The translations under genes were made by a program, and so were the position numbers. Below the pieces are notes generated by a model. That model was not told the origin of the DNA. It saw nothing but the letters and a program-made list of their open reading frames with translations, and did not search any database. A stretch of DNA of 64,000 nucleotides. Origin: Chitinophaga vietnamensis (GTDB lineage Bacteria; Bacteroidota; Bacteroidia; Chitinophagales; Chitinophagaceae). The stretch spans positions 186,001-250,000 of the forward strand of contig NZ_CABHMS010000006.1 in the NCBI RefSeq assembly GCF_902167635.1. The letters are read 5' to 3'. Of this stretch, positions 46,133-55,677 are shown one piece after another (within the stretch, counting starts at the first letter, position 1; the number at the start of each line of letters is the position of its first letter).

Positions 46133-46199
46133 TTTTGCCACATTTTGCCAAAAACAGCATAAATTTGCAAGAAATAGCAAAATATGGCAAGAATAGCAA
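46133..46199. promoter_or_regulatory. Phased TTTTGCCA / TAGCAA half-site cluster
   Basis: TTTTGCCA at 46133-46140 and 46143-46150, and TAGCAA/TGGCAA at 46175-46180, 46185-46190 and 46194-46199 are spaced by one helical turn within each group and are inverted between groups. They fill the 83-base gap between the DeoR-type gene and the nucleotidase start and reach into its first codons. Good candidate operator for the DeoR-type protein. Confidence 0.45.
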
Positions 46200-46737
46200 T
46201 CGACATGGACAATGTAATGGCAGATCTGACGCCTCAGCTGATAGATATGTATGAGGCGGAATATGGAGAAAGGATAGATGCGGCAACATTGAACGGGCTG
46301 CCGGAAGGAGAAGGTTACCCGGTGCCGGGGGTAGTGCACAGGTACATCCGCAGCGCTGGTTTCTTCAGGTCATTGCCGGTTATGAAAGACAGTCAAGAGA
46401 TCATCAAGTCCTTATCTGCGCAGCATGAAGTATTTATGTATCGGCGGCCACAGAATTTCCCCTGTCGCTGGCAGAAAAGCTGGCCTGGCTGGGAGAACAT
46501 TTTCCTTATATCAGCTGGCATAATATTGTTTTCTGCGGCTCGAAAACCATTGTGGATGCGGATTACATGATTGATGACCACGATAAAAACCTGCGTTATT
46601 TCAAGGGCACGCCGCTGTTGTTTACGGCGCCGCACAATATTAACCTCCACGGCTATACGCGCGTGAATAACTGGCAGGAAGTGGCAACTTATTTCAAGCT
46701 CACGCCTGCTACCACAGATGTTCTTCAGGTATATTGA
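46184..46737 (+). pseudogene. 5'(3')-deoxyribonucleotidase-like gene with a one-base frameshift
   Basis: The first part (MARIAIDMDNVMADLTPQLI) has the haloacid-dehalogenase DxD motif of NT5C-type nucleotidases. The frame breaks near 46436-46441: reading TCG from 46441 in the next frame restores SAATEFPLSLAEKLAWLGEH, and then DADYMIDDHDKNL with the conserved acidic pair, ending at 46737. One missing base between ATG (46436) and TCG (46441) explains it; the repaired protein would have about 184 residues, normal for the family. Either a recent pseudogene or a sequence error. Confidence 0.82.
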
Positions 46738-46808
46738 TACTGGTGCAGGCATGCTTGCACCGCTGTATATTGACAGTGTTTACAAGTGTAAACATTTTTA
46801 ATCAGTGG

Positions 46809-47426
46809 TTAACGTTTCGACTTGCTCCTGGCGGGTTTCTGCAGGGCGGCCAGTTCTTTCCTGAGCAGGTTCACTTCGTCCTTGAGGGCGGAGTGGCCTT
46901 TCAGCAATTCGGTATGCTCTTCCAGGAGTTTGTAATATTTTTCACGGAGCTGGGAATTTTCTTCATTATCGGCCTGCCTTGATTCTTCTATGCTGCCAGG
47001 CACAAGAAAGGCTTCCATACTCATATCCATCCCACGCACAACGCGGTCCAGCTCATCGGGCGAAAAGGTTTCTTTTTCAAACAGGTTATACATGGTGCGG
47101 CGACTCATATTGAGGCGGGCGGCCAGCTTGCTTTTATTGAGGCCTTTTTCGGCAATAACGCCCTGGAGGCGGTTTCCGTGGTGAATGCTCTGGCCCTGCG
47201 TAACCAGCATAGCGCCATTCCATCGCATGAAATCATCGGTACTGATACCGATGAGCGCACAGAAACGTTCAATATTGGCGCGCTTCATATCACTTTTACG
47301 GAGGTGATAATGCGCGATTTGGTTCGTAAAACCCGCCATCTTGGCGAAGTCTATCACCTTTATCTTTTTTTGTTTGAGTATCTGCTTTAACCGCTGACCC
47401 ATATGTATCAGGCTCGACTGCTGCAT
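46809..47426 (-). CDS. Tandem helix-turn-helix protein with C-terminal coiled coil
   Basis: 205 aa. Two XRE-like HTH units: about 10-65 (LKQILKQKKIKVIDFAKMAG) and about 85-140 (GLNKSKLAARLNMSRRTMYN). The tail (about 150-200) is charged and heptad-like, QLREKYYKLLEEHTELLKGH, and should form a coiled coil. Unusual combination; probably a dimeric transcription regulator. A palindrome GTTATAT-N8-ATATAAC lies 42 bases upstream of its start. Confidence 0.75.
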   Translation of the reverse strand: MQQSSLIHMGQRLKQILKQKKIKVIDFAKMAGFTNQIAHYHLRKSDMKRANIERFCALIGISTDDFMRWNGAMLVTQGQSIHHGNRLQGVIAEKGLNKSKLAARLNMSRRTMYNLFEKETFSPDELDRVVRGMDMSMEAFLVPGSIEESRQADNEENSQLREKYYKLLEEHTELLKGHSALKDEVNLLRKELAALQKPARSKSKR

Positions 47427-47922
47427 CTTTTTTACATTTTTTAATGGTCTGAAACAAGGCTGCTCCTGTTATATGCCGTATAATATAACAATTTATCTCT
47501 CATTACTTAAATAAAATAATAGAAATGATAAAAATTATTACAAAGAGATAATAAACAGATAAGGCACGGTGATAACGTTGACGGGTATACGAAATAAGAG
47601 CGAGACACTCCCCTTCTCATTTCTATGCAATAAATATCGCATTGAAAATTACATTCTAATCTAAAAATCTGCGGTGGTCATTTTTGTGCAGAACGCAGGC
47701 ATTTACCTGTAGAAAAAATCGTTCGCCATCCTCCCAAATGCTTTATGGCAGGCAATTTCAGCGATATGCAATTTTTTTTATTGAAACTAATCTTTTATAA
47801 TTATAAATTGCGCGATTATAAATACATTTGCTTACAACCATTATTTTGTAAATCATGAGAATAACCAGTATCGAAAATTCATTGTTAACCATACCCAAAC
47901 GAAAATCAAAAAAACATCCACT
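47427..47922. other. 496-base AT-rich intergenic region
   Basis: Between the tandem-HTH gene (minus) and the 93-residue gene (plus). Contains the palindrome GTTATAT (47468-47474) with ATATAAC (47483-47489), a possible operator, and TACATTTG (47823-47830), which fits the TAnnTTTG -7 element about 100 bases before the plus-strand gene. No convincing open frame. Confidence 0.5.
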
Positions 47923-48204
47923 ATGAGCACAGATGAACCAATCAACGTGTTGCTGGATATGCACACGAAATTGACCGGCTTTCCTATCAGATTCAGGGAA
48001 AGAGTTTGCGAAGAATGTAACTGGAGCATTCCTACCTTTTACAGGAAGATGCGCCTGAAAGACAGGCCCAGTCCTACTGAGAAGGGAAAGATGATCCCGG
48101 CACTCAGTAACGCAGAAAAAGAAAAGATCATCGAAGTGATGGAAGAAGTGTATACCTCAGAAGGCGAGTACTTCAAAAGGTATTTTAAATCACAGACAAA
48201 GTAG
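47923..48204 (+). CDS. Hypothetical protein, 93 aa
   Basis: Small soluble protein, MSTDEPINVLLDMHTKLTGF at the start, with CEEC near residue 30 followed by WSIPTFYRKMR, which resembles a short HTH. C-terminal helix is charged (AEKEKIIEVMEEVYTSEGEY). No family recognised. It has its own terminator 65 bases downstream and a -7 like element upstream, so it is probably expressed alone. Confidence 0.65.
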   Translation: MSTDEPINVLLDMHTKLTGFPIRFRERVCEECNWSIPTFYRKMRLKDRPSPTEKGKMIPALSNAEKEKIIEVMEEVYTSEGEYFKRYFKSQTK

Positions 48205-48268
48205 TGGTTGTCTTTTGGTTTAGTCAACAATCGAATCAACGTATTTCCGCATTTAAATATGAACTGAG

Positions 48269-48306
48269 CCTCGCTGTCTTGCCGGATAGCGGGGTTTTCT
48301 TTTTTG
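48269..48306 (+). terminator. Intrinsic terminator after the 93-residue gene
   Basis: Arms CCTCGCTGTC (48269-48278) and GATAGCGGGG (48285-48294) pair with two G-U in RNA, six-base loop, then TTTTCTTTTTT. Confidence 0.75.
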
Positions 48307-48425
48307 AATATTCATTCACTTTTATTCTATTTTCTTAGATTTCTTCTAGTAAAATCCCAGTTTTTCTTAAATTTAACGCCCGCAAGGAAAATGCTTGTAT
48401 TTAACCAAATAACTTTTACGGTGCT

Positions 48426-50339
48426 ATGTCGTACCCATATCAGATCAAGAGTATAGAAGAATATCAACAGGCCTACCAACAAAGCGTAATTGACCCCGAA
48501 GGCTTCTGGGCAAATGTTGCCGACCATTTCCTCTGGCGCCGCAAATGGGACAAAGTCCTGGACTGGAATTTCAAGGACCCGGAAATCAAATGGTTTACCG
48601 GCGCCAAACTCAACATCACAGAGAACTGCCTGGACAGGCACCTCGGCACATTAGGCAACAGCCCCGCCATCATTTGGGAACCCAATGACCCTGAAGAACA
48701 TCATCGTATCATTACTTACCGCGACCTCTATAACAAGGTTTGCCAGTTCGCCAATGTGCTCAAGAACAATGGCGTGAAAAAAGGCGACCGCGTTTGTATC
48801 TATATGGGGATGATACCGGAGCTCGCCATCGCTGTGCTGGCCTGCGCCCGCATCGGTGCGATCCACTCCGTAGTGTTCGGCGGCTTCAGTGCGCAATCTA
48901 TCGCAGACAGGATCCAGGATGCCGAATGCAGCCTTGTAATCACCTGCGACGGCGCTTTCCGCGGCGGCAAAGACATTCCGCTGAAACCCGTGATCGACGA
49001 CGCCCTCATGGTATGCCCCACCGTTAAAAAAGTGATCGTATGCACCCGCACCCGCACGCCCGTGAGCATGCTCAAAGGCCGCGACGTATGGTGGGAAGAT
49101 GAGATCAAACAAGTGGAAACCATGGGCAATCCCCCCTGCCCTGCGGAAGAAATGGATGCAGAAGACCTCCTCTTCATCCTCTATACTTCCGGCTCCACCG
49201 GCAAACCCAAAGGCGTAGTGCACACCTGCGGCGGCTATATGGTATATGCCAACTATACTTTCGTCAATACTTTCCAATACCAGCCCGGCGAAGTCTACTT
49301 CTGTACCGCAGACGTAGGCTGGATCACAGGCCACAGCTACATCGTATATGGCCCGCTCAGCGCCGGCGCCACCACACTGATGTTTGAAGGCGTACCTACC
49401 TACCCCGATGCCGGCAGGCTCTGGGAGATCACCGATAAATTCCGTGTAAACATCCTGTACACCGCACCCACCGCCATCCGCAGCCTGATGGGCTATGGCC
49501 TCGGCCCGGTGAACCACAAAGATCTCAGCTCTCTCCGCAAACTCGGCAGCGTAGGCGAACCAATCAACGAAGAAGCATGGCACTGGTTCAAAGACAACAT
49601 CGGTAAAGGCAAATGCCCCATCGTGGATACCTGGTGGCAAACTGAAACCGGCGGTATCATGATCACGCCAATTGCCGGCATCACCAAGGAAAAGCCAGGA
49701 TACGCCACCCTGCCGCTTCCTGGCGTACAACCCATACTGGTAGATGAGAATGGCAAAGAGATACAAGGCAACGGCGTAAATGGTAATCTCTGTATCAAAT
49801 TCCCATGGCCAGGTATGCTGCGCAGCACCTACGGCGATCATGAACGCTTCCGTAAAACATATTTCTCTACTTACGAGAACCTCTACTTCACCGGCGATGG
49901 CTGTCTCCGCGATGAAGACGGCTACTACCGCATCACCGGCCGTGTTGATGATGTGCTCAACGTGAGCGGGCACCGCATCGGTACCGCCGAAGTGGAGAAC
50001 GCCATCAATATGCACGCCGGCGTGGTAGAAAGCGCCGTGGTAGGCTATCCGCATGATATCAAAGGACAAGGCATCTATGCTTATGTGACCATGGAAAAAA
50101 TGACACATGATGCAGAGCTGACCAAGAAAGATATTGCGCAAACAGTAGCCCGCATCATCGGGCCTATCGCGAAACCAGACAAGATACAGTTTGTAACAGG
50201 ACTGCCCAAAACCCGCTCCGGCAAAATCATGCGCCGCATCCTGCGCAAGATCGCCGAGAACGACCTGGACAATCTCGGCGACACCTCTACCCTGCTCGAC
50301 CCCGCAGTAGTAGACGATATCAAGAATGGAAGACTTTAA
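48426..50339 (+). CDS. acs: Acetyl-CoA synthetase
   Basis: 637 aa, the usual length of acetate-CoA ligase. ATP/AMP-binding motif [14 protein letters not shown], the TWWQTETGG motif, [31 protein letters not shown] in part ([18 protein letters not shown]), and the regulatory acetylation Lys in [11 protein letters not shown] near the end. Converts acetate, ATP and CoA to acetyl-CoA via acetyl-AMP. Single-gene transcription unit ended by a perfect hairpin. Confidence 0.96.
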   Translation: MSYPYQIKSIEEYQQAYQQSVIDPEGFWANVADHFLWRRKWDKVLDWNFKDPEIKWFTGAKLNITENCLDRHLGTLGNSPAIIWEPNDPEEHHRIITYRDLYNKVCQFANVLKNNGVKKGDRVCIYMGMIPELAIAVLACARIGAIHSVVFGGFSAQSIADRIQDAECSLVITCDGAFRGGKDIPLKPVIDDALMVCPTVKKVIVCTRTRTPVSMLKGRDVWWEDEIKQVETMGNPPCPAEEMDAEDLLFILYTSGSTGKPKGVVHTCGGYMVYANYTFVNTFQYQPGEVYFCTADVGWITGHSYIVYGPLSAGATTLMFEGVPTYPDAGRLWEITDKFRVNILYTAPTAIRSLMGYGLGPVNHKDLSSLRKLGSVGEPINEEAWHWFKDNIGKGKCPIVDTWWQTETGGIMITPIAGITKEKPGYATLPLPGVQPILVDENGKEIQGNGVNGNLCIKFPWPGMLRSTYGDHERFRKTYFSTYENLYFTGDGCLRDEDGYYRITGRVDDVLNVSGHRIGTAEVENAINMHAGVVESAVVGYPHDIKGQGIYAYVTMEKMTHDAELTKKDIAQTVARIIGPIAKPDKIQFVTGLPKTRSGKIMRRILRKIAENDLDNLGDTSTLLDPAVVDDIKNGRL

Positions 50340-50344
50340 TATAT

Positions 50345-50377
50345 TTGAAGACCACGCTGCACTGGCGTGGTCTTCAA
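50345..50377 (+). terminator. Perfect hairpin after acs
   Basis: Arms of 13 bases, TTGAAGACCACGC (50345-50357) and its exact complement (50365-50377), loop of seven. No strong T-run follows, so it may be a Rho-independent terminator of low strength or a 3'-end stabiliser. It covers an in-frame GTG that could otherwise be read as a start of the next gene. Confidence 0.6.
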
Positions 50378-50390
50378 ACTTCTTATCCGC

Positions 50391-51332
50391 ATGAAGCAAT
50401 TGAAACGTGCCGGCTATACGTTGTTGAGCCTGGTCCTCCTGCTCAACTTTATTGCAGCTTTTCACGCCTGGAAATTCACCCATTTTTACGACGATGCGCA
50501 TCACATCAACAAACGCCCCGAACAAATGAGTGTGGGCGAAAAAATGCAGATCGTATTGTTAGGCGTACGTATTTCCAAATACGTGATCAGGCATCAACCG
50601 GAAGTTCCTTTTGAAACCATTTCTCTTTATACCGCTGATAGCCTTCGCCTGGAAGGCTGGTGGATACCGGTATCCCAAGCCAAAGGCACGGTTATATTAT
50701 TCCATGGATACAACGGTGGCAAAGACGGTACACTGGCCGAAGCGGCCTATTTCCGCCAGCTGGGATATAACACTTTCCTGCTTGATTTCCGCGCTTCGGG
50801 CAACAGTGAAGGCCATACCTGTAGCATTGGTTATTACGAAAAAGAAGAAGTAAAGCTGGCATATGACTATGTGCAGCGCCGTACACCACAACCTGTGATA
50901 CTCTGGGGCATGAGCATGGGCGCCGCAGCCGTCCTGCACGCTGTTTCCAGCTATGGTTTGCAACCGCAAAAGGTGATCCTTGAGTGCCCCTACGCCACCC
51001 TGGTAGATGCCGTTAAAAGCCGCATGCGTTCTGTGCATCTGCCTGGCACTCCGCTATCACAGCTGCTTACCTTCTGGGGCGGCCTTGAGCAGGGGTTCTG
51101 GGGTTTCAGCCTCAAACCGGCCCTTTATGCCCGCGATATGCACATGCCGGTATTATATTTCTGGGGCAAACAGGATATCCGGGTGATGCCTCATGAAACA
51201 CAGGAAATCTATGCTAACATCGCCAGTAAGGACAAGACATTGTATGTGCTTGAAAATGCCGGCCATGAGTCGTTCTGCAAAAAAGCGCCGGAGGTGTGGA
51301 AGCCAGCCGTAAAGCAATTTATGGATAAATAA
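50391..51332 (+). CDS. Membrane-anchored alpha/beta hydrolase
   Basis: 313 aa from the ATG at 50391; the upstream GTG at 50367 lies inside the acs hairpin. N-terminal helix (about 5-25). Serine hydrolase fold with oxyanion/strand ILFHGYNGGKDG, nucleophile elbow WGMSMGAAAV, acid region VLYFWGKQDIRVMP and catalytic His in ENAGHESF. Resembles the YqkD/BD-FAE-like group of esterases. Substrate unknown. Confidence 0.85.
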   Translation: MKQLKRAGYTLLSLVLLLNFIAAFHAWKFTHFYDDAHHINKRPEQMSVGEKMQIVLLGVRISKYVIRHQPEVPFETISLYTADSLRLEGWWIPVSQAKGTVILFHGYNGGKDGTLAEAAYFRQLGYNTFLLDFRASGNSEGHTCSIGYYEKEEVKLAYDYVQRRTPQPVILWGMSMGAAAVLHAVSSYGLQPQKVILECPYATLVDAVKSRMRSVHLPGTPLSQLLTFWGGLEQGFWGFSLKPALYARDMHMPVLYFWGKQDIRVMPHETQEIYANIASKDKTLYVLENAGHESFCKKAPEVWKPAVKQFMDK

Positions 51333-51362
51333 AAAGCGCGCACCATCCGAGTGGAGCGCGCC
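51329..51362 (-). terminator. Intrinsic terminator, minus strand
   Basis: Arms GCGCGCACCA (51336-51345) and TGGAGCGCGC (51352-51361) pair except one position; the minus strand continues TTTTTATTTATC. Lies between convergent genes and ends the YafK-like L,D-transpeptidase transcript. Confidence 0.75.
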
Positions 51363-51523
51363 CTTCACAGGGTCATACCCGACATATATATGGATTCATG
51401 ATGTCCCGCGGCTGTGCTGCTGAACATCACTAGATGCATGGCAGATGTAGTATACAAAGATACCGACTATGGCTGCCGTAGTAAATCACTGTTGTAATAC
51501 TTGCAAAAATCTTTCCTGTTTTT

Positions 51524-52090
51524 TTAACGGCGGATCACCACCGGGGTTCCAACTTTTAATATCTCATACAATTCGTTGACATCGGCATTTTTCATGGAGA
51601 TACAACCCAGCGTCCAATTGATACGGGCATCTACGTAGTTGTCGCGGATACCAGAGTTAGTTTCCACGCCATGAATACCTATTCCGCCGCCTGGAGTGGC
51701 GCTTGCGGGCAGCTCGCCAGCCTCTTGCAGCTGATGAAATTTCTGCCAGGATGCTTCATTCGGATAATCCAGCAGCAGAAACCGGCTCCAGAGTTTATCG
51801 TATCGCTTGCTTAAAATGTGAAAGGTCCCTTCAGGTGTGCGGCGGTCGCCCTCAACTTTTTTATCCGTCTGATCGCGGTTGCCAAACACCACTTTGTAGA
51901 TTTTTCTCAACGTTACATCTTCATATAAATACATCCGGTAATCGCTCTTGTCTATCAATAAAAAAACTTTATCTGCATCAATATTCTCCGGGGTAATCTT
52001 CACATTATACAAGTCAACATGGTTGATAAATCCAGATAAAGGCAATAGCAGCAATAGCGCTATACACCAACAAAGACGGCACTTTTCCAT
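51524..52090 (-). CDS. L,D-transpeptidase, YafK-like
   Basis: 188 aa. Signal/anchor helix at about 5-25. YkuD fold with GRRTPEG-like GDRRTPEGTF, His in GIGIHGVETN and catalytic Cys in NWTLGCISMKNADV. The TLGCISM form is typical of YafK/DpaA-type enzymes, which cut or exchange peptidoglycan-bound lipoprotein or peptide links. No PG-binding domain. Precise reaction not predictable. Confidence 0.85.
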   Translation of the reverse strand: MEKCRLCWCIALLLLLPLSGFINHVDLYNVKITPENIDADKVFLLIDKSDYRMYLYEDVTLRKIYKVVFGNRDQTDKKVEGDRRTPEGTFHILSKRYDKLWSRFLLLDYPNEASWQKFHQLQEAGELPASATPGGGIGIHGVETNSGIRDNYVDARINWTLGCISMKNADVNELYEILKVGTPVVIRR

Positions 52091-52114
52091 AGGGTATTAA
52101 ATATGTCCTTAACG

Positions 52115-52159
52115 TAAGAAGGGCACTCTTTATTGTGAAAATAAAAAGTGCCCTTCTTT
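52115..52159. terminator. Long hairpin between L,D-transpeptidase and M16 gene
   Basis: Arms AAGAAGGGCACT (52116-52127) and AGTGCCCTTCTT (52147-52158) are perfect and extend inward through seven more pairs after one mismatch. No clear T-run. Probably the 3' end of the M16 transcript. Confidence 0.5.
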
Positions 52160-52175
52160 ACCAAGATGAATATTA

Positions 52176-55118
52176 TCAGTATCCGAAGATCTCTTCCATG
52201 GTGAGTTTTTTCACGTCGCCATATTTTTTAAGCTCGTCCACATTTACTTTCTTTTCGGACGCCACGATACAATATGTATATGGTTTGTGTGAGAGATTTT
52301 CGTCGTGGAATTTCTTCACATCATCGAAGCCCATCTTGTCGATAGCCTCATACACTTGTTTACGGATGTCAGTGTTCAGACCCAGTTTTTTTGCAGCGAG
52401 ATAGCTGAAGATGATACCGTCGTTAGTGATACGCTCTGTTTCGATATCCTGCTTCATGCTTTGTTTGGCAGTAGCCAGCAGCTTATCGGAGCGGGGAATA
52501 TCGTTGAGCAGTTCGTTCATACCGGCAACTGCCTCATTCATCTTGTCGGCCTGACTTCCTACATAAGCGATAGCAGAGTAGCGATCGTCTTTCTTGTCTG
52601 GCGAAGAATAGAAAGCATAGGTAGAATAAGCCAGGGCTTTGGATTCGCGGATGGTCTGGAACACGATAGAGCCCATGCCACCACCGAAGTAGGAGTTGAA
52701 CAGCGTTACGATAGCGGTGTTATCAGGATTGTAAGCGCTGCTGTTTCTCAGCCAGTTCACTTCCGTTTGCACCATATCGTAGTCGGCGAAGAGCACCTGG
52801 TTTTTGTCCTGATTGTCTTTTACAAATTTCACAGGAGCGGGCACGTCTTTCAGGTTGGCAGCGAGCGGGTGCAGTTTTTTCACATCTGCGGCAGCGGTAG
52901 CCAGTGGTTGAGGGCCGTAATAGATAATGGTGTGTTTGTAAGTGGGCAGCTCATGGAGAATATTGGTCAGCTCAGCAGCGGAAATGCCTTCCAGCTCTGA
53001 TTGTGATAATACGTTGTTAAACGGATTTTTTGCACCATACATGGCATAGTTCACAACGCCTCTCATGATAGCGCCCTTGTTGAGCTTACTATCGGAGCGG
53101 GCCTTGTTAGTGCGGCCTTTCAGCGCGGTAAGTGCAGCTTCATTAGGCTGGCAATTAGCGATCACGTGTTCGAACAAAGTAACTGCTTTATCAAAGTTTT
53201 CCTGCAGGCCGCTGATCGTGATGGTGGTTACTTCCGGGCCGGCAGCTACATTGAAGTTGCAGGCAATGTTGTAGAACTCTTTGCTGATCTGTTCCGGCGT
53301 GTATTTATCCGTACCGAGGAACTGCAGGTACTGAGCGGCCAGCGCCAGTTTCTTGTTGTTCCAGCTGCCCATATCAAAGCGGTAGTAGAGGCGGAAGAGA
53401 CCATTATCTTTATTCTGCACGTACATCATATCGGTGTTACCGATAGTGGTTTTCTGTATGTCCTTGTCGTAATCCAGCCACTGTGGTTTCACTGGTGTAG
53501 CAGGGATGGAAGCCACTTTCAGCAGGAAGGGAGATTGAGCTTCACGGTTTACTTCTACCGGTGTGATGGCAGGTTTTTCTACCTTCTCGATGCTCTTGTC
53601 TTCACCCTTACGTTTATAAACGATCACATAGTTATCCTTCAGGTATTTGTTGGCGTAGTCAACTATCTGCTGTTTGGTAACTTTGCTCATATCGTCTACA
53701 TAAGATACATCGTAGGCCCAGTTCTCACCTTTGCTTTTGATGAAGCCATCCATGATGGAAGTAGCGCGGTTGTTATTGCTTTCGAGGCCTTGCAGCTCTG
53801 CGAGCTTGGCGTTGTTGACGATGGCTTTCACCAGTGTTTCATCGAAGTCGCCTTTTCTCAGGATCTCGAGCTGACCGAGCAGCAGGCTTTTCACATCATC
53901 CAGTGATTGGCCTTGTTTGGCTTTACCAGACAGCAGCAGTACAGAGTAGTCTTTCAGGTTCAGTGTAGATGCGCTGGCGCTGAGCACTTTCTGTTGTTTG
54001 TTGATGTTGAGATCGAGCAGGCCGGCCTTTCCATTTTGCAGGATGCTGGAGAGCACGCCCAGTACTAAATTGGATTTTACGTCCAATGCGCCGGGTACGC
54101 GGAAGGCGATGTTGATGTTTTCTGCATCAGGGCCGAAAACTTCTCTCACCACGGGCGCGGTCATGGGCGCTTCAGGCGCAGGCTTGTATTCCTTTACCGG
54201 CTTGGGTTTCATGTAACCGAATTTCTGATCGATGGTTTTGATCACGTAATCCGGATCAAAGTCACCCGCCATTACAACGGCCATGTTGTTAGGCACGTAA
54301 TATTCATTATAGAACTGGCGGATGGCTTTCAGGTTGGGATTTTTCAGGTGTTCTACGGTACCGATGGTAGACTGCTGCCCGTAGTTGTGTGTGGGGAATA
54401 GTGCTGCCAGCATGGTTTCGTAGGTTTTACGTCCGTCGTTGTCGAGGCCGCGGTTCTTTTCTTCGTATACGGCTTCGAGTTCGGTGTGGAACAGGCGGAA
54501 AACGGGGTCCCTGAAGCGTTCGGCTTGTACGGTGAGGTACTTGTCTACAGCGTTGGAGGGAATATCTTCTTCGTAGATGGTTTCTTCCACCCAGGTATGC
54601 GCGTTGGTGCCTTGTGCGCCCATCGCGGTCATCATTTTATCGTATTCGTTGGCGATGGCGTATTTGGCGGCGATGCCGGATACACTGTCGATTTCGTGGT
54701 ATACGGCTTTGCGGGCGGCTGGATCAACGGTTTTGTTGTACTTGTCGTACAGGTTGTCGATCTTGTCGATATACGGCTTTTCTTTGGCCCAGTCGAGCGA
54801 ACCATACTGTTCAGTGCCTTTGAACAGGAGGTGTTCGAGGTAGTGAGCGAGGCCTGTATGATCTTTGGGATCGTTGTTGGAGCCGGCGCGGGTACCGATC
54901 AATGTTTGGATACGGGGTTCCTTTTTGTTAACGCTGAGGATAACAGTGAGGCCGTTTTTCAGTTTGTAGAATCGGGCTTTCATGGGGTCGTTGGTTATAT
55001 ACTTGTAGTTATAACCTCCGGAGTTAGCCTCCTTCCATTCATATTTGCCTTGTGCGCCTGCGAAATGCAGCGAGCCGGCAAGTAGCAGCGATAATGCTGC
55101 TCTTTTGAGTGTGCTCAT
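52176..55118 (-). CDS. M16-family zinc metallopeptidase, two-module form
   Basis: 980 aa. Signal peptide ends in HFAGAQ. N-terminal module has the inverted zinc motif HYLEH at 92-96 (GLAHYLEHLLFKG) and the third ligand in LEAVYEEKNRG. A second, non-catalytic module covers the C-terminal half, with NPFNNVLSQSELEGI and YFGGGMGSIVFQTIRESKALAYSTY (partly shown) typical of M16 inactive domains. Pitrilysin-like processing of periplasmic or outer-membrane peptides. Confidence 0.92.
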   Translation of the reverse strand: MSTLKRAALSLLLAGSLHFAGAQGKYEWKEANSGGYNYKYITNDPMKARFYKLKNGLTVILSVNKKEPRIQTLIGTRAGSNNDPKDHTGLAHYLEHLLFKGTEQYGSLDWAKEKPYIDKIDNLYDKYNKTVDPAARKAVYHEIDSVSGIAAKYAIANEYDKMMTAMGAQGTNAHTWVEETIYEEDIPSNAVDKYLTVQAERFRDPVFRLFHTELEAVYEEKNRGLDNDGRKTYETMLAALFPTHNYGQQSTIGTVEHLKNPNLKAIRQFYNEYYVPNNMAVVMAGDFDPDYVIKTIDQKFGYMKPKPVKEYKPAPEAPMTAPVVREVFGPDAENINIAFRVPGALDVKSNLVLGVLSSILQNGKAGLLDLNINKQQKVLSASASTLNLKDYSVLLLSGKAKQGQSLDDVKSLLLGQLEILRKGDFDETLVKAIVNNAKLAELQGLESNNNRATSIMDGFIKSKGENWAYDVSYVDDMSKVTKQQIVDYANKYLKDNYVIVYKRKGEDKSIEKVEKPAITPVEVNREAQSPFLLKVASIPATPVKPQWLDYDKDIQKTTIGNTDMMYVQNKDNGLFRLYYRFDMGSWNNKKLALAAQYLQFLGTDKYTPEQISKEFYNIACNFNVAAGPEVTTITISGLQENFDKAVTLFEHVIANCQPNEAALTALKGRTNKARSDSKLNKGAIMRGVVNYAMYGAKNPFNNVLSQSELEGISAAELTNILHELPTYKHTIIYYGPQPLATAAADVKKLHPLAANLKDVPAPVKFVKDNQDKNQVLFADYDMVQTEVNWLRNSSAYNPDNTAIVTLFNSYFGGGMGSIVFQTIRESKALAYSTYAFYSSPDKKDDRYSAIAYVGSQADKMNEAVAGMNELLNDIPRSDKLLATAKQSMKQDIETERITNDGIIFSYLAAKKLGLNTDIRKQVYEAIDKMGFDDVKKFHDENLSHKPYTYCIVASEKKVNVDELKKYGDVKKLTMEEIFGY

Positions 55119-55277
55119 ATTGTCAGGTAATAGTTGGTTTAATAATATAGGATATCAAATATAAAGGCATGCGGAAAATTTTCCGCAGTAAAATACGGAG
55201 ATTTTATGAACGGTAAACGTGGGGACACTACAACCGATTGCCGGATGCAGAAACGGGGGTATTGACCTGTTATCAGA

Positions 55278-55652
55278 TCAGGGGATCATGGTGCTAAGCG
55301 GTATATTGGGTCGCTTGCATACGAGTGCGCCCAATATGAAGGTATCTTCAGATGGCTGACTGATGGCTAATTTCCTGAGTTTGAGATGTTGCCGGGTGTG
55401 GCGGGGCGCCGGCATATTTTTCATCATCAGCGCATAGCGAGCGGGTATTGCTGTTTCGCCATTTCCGGTTTGTTTGTTGGAAACGGCTACCACGGGCACT
55501 TCCAGTGGCCTGTTATCAACGAAGGGCGCGCCGGAGAGGGCGCCGTCATTGTTGGCATCTGTACGGACGCCCAGGAAACGCTTTTCACAGGAATGAATCC
55601 ATGCAATGCAGCCAATACATGCCATGAGGGCTACGAATGAACGCATAAACAC
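55278..55652 (-). CDS. Small secreted or lipid-anchored protein, unknown
   Basis: 124 aa (or 122 from the second ATG). Hydrophobic start MRSFVALMACIGCIAWIHSC could be a signal peptide; the IHSC lipobox is non-standard. The remainder has no recognised domain. Last gene of the second ECF operon, 25 bases after the barrel protein. Function unknown. Confidence 0.6.
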   Translation of the reverse strand: MFMRSFVALMACIGCIAWIHSCEKRFLGVRTDANNDGALSGAPFVDNRPLEVPVVAVSNKQTGNGETAIPARYALMMKNMPAPRHTRQHLKLRKLAISQPSEDTFILGALVCKRPNIPLSTMIP

Positions 55653-55677
55653 AATTTAGAATCTGGTCAAGAAAAAA

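Noticed and set aside
44182-46737. Phage or plasmid island around the frameshifted nucleotidase
   Set aside because: No integrase, transposase, attachment repeat or tRNA is present; the genes look like an ordinary metabolic locus.
48651-50525. Long minus-strand open frame (624 codons) opposite acs
   Set aside because: It is exactly antisense to a complete acetyl-CoA synthetase; composition is that of a shadow frame (runs of Ala, Gly, His, Val) and no domain is recognisable.
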